NCBI GenBank assembly: GCA_023228245.1
Contig: JALOBN010000025.1
Location: forward strand, 1 to 37,466
Direction: 5' to 3'
DNA from: Candidatus Pacearchaeota archaeon
GTDB lineage: Archaea > Nanoarchaeota > Nanoarchaeia > Pacearchaeales > GW2011-AR1
Length of the DNA stretch: 37,466 nt
This document shows, piece by piece, positions 35,094 through 37,466 of the stretch (the stretch's first letter is position 1; the number at the start of each line of letters is the position of its first letter). Position numbers and translations under genes: made by a program. The notes under the pieces were generated by a model. That model was not told the origin of the DNA. It did no database searches and saw nothing but the letters and a program-made list of their open reading frames with translations.

Positions 35094-36739
35094 TAAAATG
35101 TTTTTACATCGTAGCCTTCATCCTCGAAGGCTGACTTCTCTTCCGGAGCATGCCTCGTGGCCCGGTCCAGCGCCATGATCAGGGCGACAATTCCATCAAT
35201 TCTCATGGCGCTTTTAGGTTTTATTGGCTTTATATTCCCCAGGTTGTCTTGCATTACAATTGTATTATCTGCGTTCCATCGTAAAACCGGTTGGCCGCCA
35301 TGCCGCAGTTTCTTGCTCAGGACCTGGTTCATTAATTCCTTTGTGGGAGGTGACATCGGCCCGTACCACCCTGTCCTGAGAGGAATAAGGGGGATTCCTT
35401 CAATTTTTGGGTCTATCGTGAAGCCATCTTTTGCAAGTTCTTGAACCAGTTGTAACGCGTTCCATGGATCATAGGCCAATTCTCTTAGGTTATAAATCTG
35501 GCGGACCGCATTAATTTCTTGGTGGACATATTCGTAATCAATCCGATTGCCTTCAGTGAGGATAATAGCCTCATCCCTTTCCCATTGGCGGTAAGGTACT
35601 TGGTCGTGCTTCTCCCTGTCTGCCGCCGTATCGCTCGGTGTCCAATATCTCATCACCACATCGAAACCCCCATCTCTGGGGAAAATTAAAGCCAGGGCGG
35701 AAAGATCTGTCGTGCTGGATAGATCCAGGCCACCATAACAATCCATTCCTTCGAGATTCTCAGCTGGCTCCTCGCAGGCATCCCAGTCAGACATCCTCAT
35801 CCAGCGCACAGAACTTTTCACCCAGATATTGAGTCTGAGTTGCTTAAAAAGGTTCTCTTCCGCGAGATTACGCTGCGCATCCTCGAAGGCTTTGCGGAAC
35901 TCATCTATATTTAAAATCTGCCCCAGGGCAGGATTCGCTTTATACCAGTTTTTCTCCAGGGTCCAGCTCTCGATCTTCTTCCCAGGTTTGCCGGCCGTTT
36001 TCTCATCATCCCGCAACCCATAGATCACCGCGTAGAAAGACGGATCATTGAGCGGGGCCCCTTGTACCCAGGCGTATTCCTTTGGATGTCTGAATTTCAA
36101 TATTCTAAGTGCCCGCTCATGCATCTCCCAGCAGATCGAGTTCCGGTCCGTGCCGGCCGTGGTGATAAAGATAAATAACGGTTGGCGCCGGGCCGCGCCG
36201 GATCCTTTGGTCAGGACATCGATGAGTCCTCTGTCCTTATGGGCATGGACCTCGTCGACCACGAGCCCGGAGATGTTGTAGCCGTGTTTTGAGTACGTCT
36301 CAGAGGAGAGCACCCGATAAAATGAATTCGTCCGGGGGACGATGATCCGCTTTGTCCCATCCAGGACATTACATCTTGAAGAAAGCTCAGGGCTCTCCTC
36401 GACCATGATCCTGGCCGCCCGGTAGACGATCCCCGCCTGGTCCCGGTCCGTTGCCGCGGAGTAAACCTCGGCTCCCGGCTCGCCGTCAGCAGTTAAAAGA
36501 TAGAGCGCCAGGCCGGAGGCGAATTCCGACTTCCCGTTCTTCTTCGGGATCTCGATATAGACATTCTTATATTGCCGGGTTCCATCAGGCCTGAGTGTCC
36601 CAAATATCTCGATTAAGGCTTTATGCTGCCAGTCCAGCAAGTGAAAGGGCTCGCCGGCCCACTGACCAGTGGTATGCCGTAATCCCTTGAAGAAGGCGAT
36701 CGCCTGGTTGGCAGCTTCCGGATTGATTTTAGTCTTCAT
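35093..36739 (-). CDS. terL: Terminase large subunit
   Basis: 548 aa. ATPase with Walker A PKKNGKS (about 65-71) and Walker B LVVDEVH (about 159-165, D162 E163), coupling ITTAGT near 210. The nuclease domain has GGLDLSSTTDLSAL and a final RIDGIVALIMALDRA with the metal-binding Asp. Resembles HK97 gp2-type enzymes that cut cos sites, consistent with the adjacent HNH protein. Starts in an ATGA overlap with TerS. Confidence 0.96.
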   Translation of the reverse strand: MKTKINPEAANQAIAFFKGLRHTTGQWAGEPFHLLDWQHKALIEIFGTLRPDGTRQYKNVYIEIPKKNGKSEFASGLALYLLTADGEPGAEVYSAATDRDQAGIVYRAARIMVEESPELSSRCNVLDGTKRIIVPRTNSFYRVLSSETYSKHGYNISGLVVDEVHAHKDRGLIDVLTKGSGAARRQPLFIFITTAGTDRNSICWEMHERALRILKFRHPKEYAWVQGAPLNDPSFYAVIYGLRDDEKTAGKPGKKIESWTLEKNWYKANPALGQILNIDEFRKAFEDAQRNLAEENLFKQLRLNIWVKSSVRWMRMSDWDACEEPAENLEGMDCYGGLDLSSTTDLSALALIFPRDGGFDVVMRYWTPSDTAADREKHDQVPYRQWERDEAIILTEGNRIDYEYVHQEINAVRQIYNLRELAYDPWNALQLVQELAKDGFTIDPKIEGIPLIPLRTGWYGPMSPPTKELMNQVLSKKLRHGGQPVLRWNADNTIVMQDNLGNIKPIKPKSAMRIDGIVALIMALDRATRHAPEEKSAFEDEGYDVKTF

Positions 36740-37386
36740 CGCGGTTTATGTTCCGCTGCCCGTAACGCCTTCTCAAGTGGAGTCAACCCGTCTTCAGGAG
36801 GTTCCTGCGGACCCTTTGTAACGGTGATGCCCAGCTCAACGGCGAAAGTCTTGACCTGGGCCCAGGCCTTCTCAGCGATGGCCACCTCTGTTTTCTTTTT
36901 CATAACCGTGTACGGATCGCCAGTCTTTGTAAAGAACTCCACCGCGATCTCAAATCCGTCTTTCAGCGCGAGCTCCGCCCGCACAGCCCTGGAGTAAGCT
37001 GCGCAATACCCTTCGAGGGTGGCGTGGTTGACGTCCTGCAGCGTGCCCAGGTCATGTAATACCCGGCAGACCCGCCGGAACTCAGCTTTACCGTACTCAT
37101 CAAACCATTCAGGGCAGGTGATAGGGGTTTCTATCTGCTCAACCTTGCCCTGCTTTAACCCATCTTTTGCTGACATACTATGATGTTTTGCTGACAAAGG
37201 CGCTTTGCTTGATTTCCCTGGCGCTTTCGCAATCGCAACCTTCGTTCGAACAGGGCGCTTCTTTAATCCATCTTTTGCTGCCAACCTCACAGGAAGAGGT
37301 CCATGCCGGTCTACCCGGTACGTTCCACTCTGTATGTGCAGCTCTATGGACTTTTTATTCGATCCACCGCTACCTTTCCCTCCCAT
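36736..37386 (-). CDS. terS: Terminase small subunit (P27-like)
   Basis: 216 aa. The basic, Gly-rich N-terminus (GGKGSGGSNKKS; SGTYRVDRHGP) precedes two short repeats (LAAKDGLKKRP and MSAKDGLKQGK) and then the P27-family core (ITCPEWFDEYGKAEFRRVCRVLHDLG; HATLEGYCAAYSRAVRAE; EKAWAQVKTFAVELGITV). Recognises cos/pac DNA and hands it to TerL. Possible binding-site repeats overlap its own 5' end. Confidence 0.9.
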   Translation of the reverse strand: MGGKGSGGSNKKSIELHIQSGTYRVDRHGPLPVRLAAKDGLKKRPVRTKVAIAKAPGKSSKAPLSAKHHSMSAKDGLKQGKVEQIETPITCPEWFDEYGKAEFRRVCRVLHDLGTLQDVNHATLEGYCAAYSRAVRAELALKDGFEIAVEFFTKTGDPYTVMKKKTEVAIAEKAWAQVKTFAVELGITVTKGPQEPPEDGLTPLEKALRAAEHKPR

Positions 37387-37451
37387 TTAACTGTTCCCAC
37401 TCATGAATATCCTTATTTACCAGGTATATATAAATATTTCTTTTGCTGACA
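37165..37451. repeat. Three copies of TTTTGCTGACA around the terS start
   Basis: Exact 11-mers at 37165-37175, 37186-37196 (21 bp apart, two helical turns) and 37441-37451, with a partial copy at 37273-37283. Two exact copies are in the coding region, where SAK peptides recur, but the third is noncoding and upstream of terS. Resembles an array of terminase recognition sites near a cos region. Confidence 0.5.
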
Positions 37452-37466
37452 TTTTTCACACGGACT
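37387..37466. other. Right-end noncoding stretch, candidate cos region with 1-28
   Basis: Together with bases 1-28, an A/T-rich stretch of about 108 bp separates the HNH stop from the TerS start if the ends are joined. Holds the third TTTTGCTGACA copy and no gene. No obvious terminal redundancy between the two window ends is seen. Confidence 0.4.

Noticed and set aside
1..37466. CRISPR arrays, diversity-generating retroelement, insertion sequences, toxin-antitoxin or restriction systems
   Set aside because: No spaced identical repeats of CRISPR type, no reverse transcriptase, no transposase and no clear defence enzymes were seen; the only tandem array is coding (9050-9289).

Overview
The window reads as an essentially complete genome of a temperate, siphovirus-like (HK97-capsid) phage, or its excised or circular form, from a bacterium of unknown phylum. 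Evidence for a whole genome: a full set of head, neck and tail genes; a full lysogeny module; no bacterial housekeeping genes; and the left-end HNH gene (minus, ending at 29) lies directly upstream of the small terminase gene at the right end (minus, starting at 37386) if the ends are joined, the usual HNH-TerS-TerL order. A tRNA-Gly-like attP core inside the integrase gene is also what an unintegrated genome would carry. Strong AGGAGG ribosome binding sites, ATG/GTG/TTG starts and many ATGA-type stop/start overlaps point to a bacterial host. No peptidoglycan hydrolase is recognisable, so an unusual cell envelope is possible but unproven.

Layout. Minus strand, right to left: packaging and head (TerS 37386, TerL, two-TM protein, portal-MuF fusion, prohead protease, capsid), then a set of likely surface or decoration proteins (beta-helix protein, two repeat proteins of 459 and 1046 aa, the latter with an intact trypsin-like triad), then head-tail connectors, tail tube, a -1 frameshifted tail chaperone pair, tape measure and tail tip/receptor-binding protein, then a putative lysis block (coiled-coil/TM protein, two-TM holin-like protein, lipoprotein, papain-like protease), a small Cys-rich protein and a metallophosphoesterase that ends at a strong terminator (14760-14789). 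Plus strand 12273-14681: a CI-like repressor with a non-catalytic S24-like C-terminus, a zinc-ribbon membrane protein and the tyrosine integrase. Minus strand 12136 to 1277: Cro-like protein, BRO antirepressor, many small early genes, a repeat-rich DUF7666-like protein, a ParB-like protein with PRTRC-type companions (protein C-like and a JAB/JAMM protease), DNA-binding proteins, a DnaD-like replication initiator, HNH, an ART-like small protein, and a 176-aa Cys-motif protein in the position of a late antiterminator.

Region 1294-1050 (minus) holds a candidate late promoter, a terminator, a complete type I hammerhead ribozyme core, and a second terminator, followed by a small gene, a tRNA with a CAT anticodon, and the HNH/terminase genes. 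My reading (inference) is that the 176-aa protein controls read-through of this leader and the ribozyme processes the late transcript.

Most notable: (1) the hammerhead ribozyme in the late leader; (2) a phage-borne minimal PRTRC-like cassette without its ThiF; (3) attP embedded in the int coding sequence, so that integration would cut int from its start codon; (4) two paralogous 27-28 aa zinc-ribbon microproteins; (5) a trypsin-like protein with about 20-aa GLKLSDSP-type repeats encoded between capsid and connector genes.
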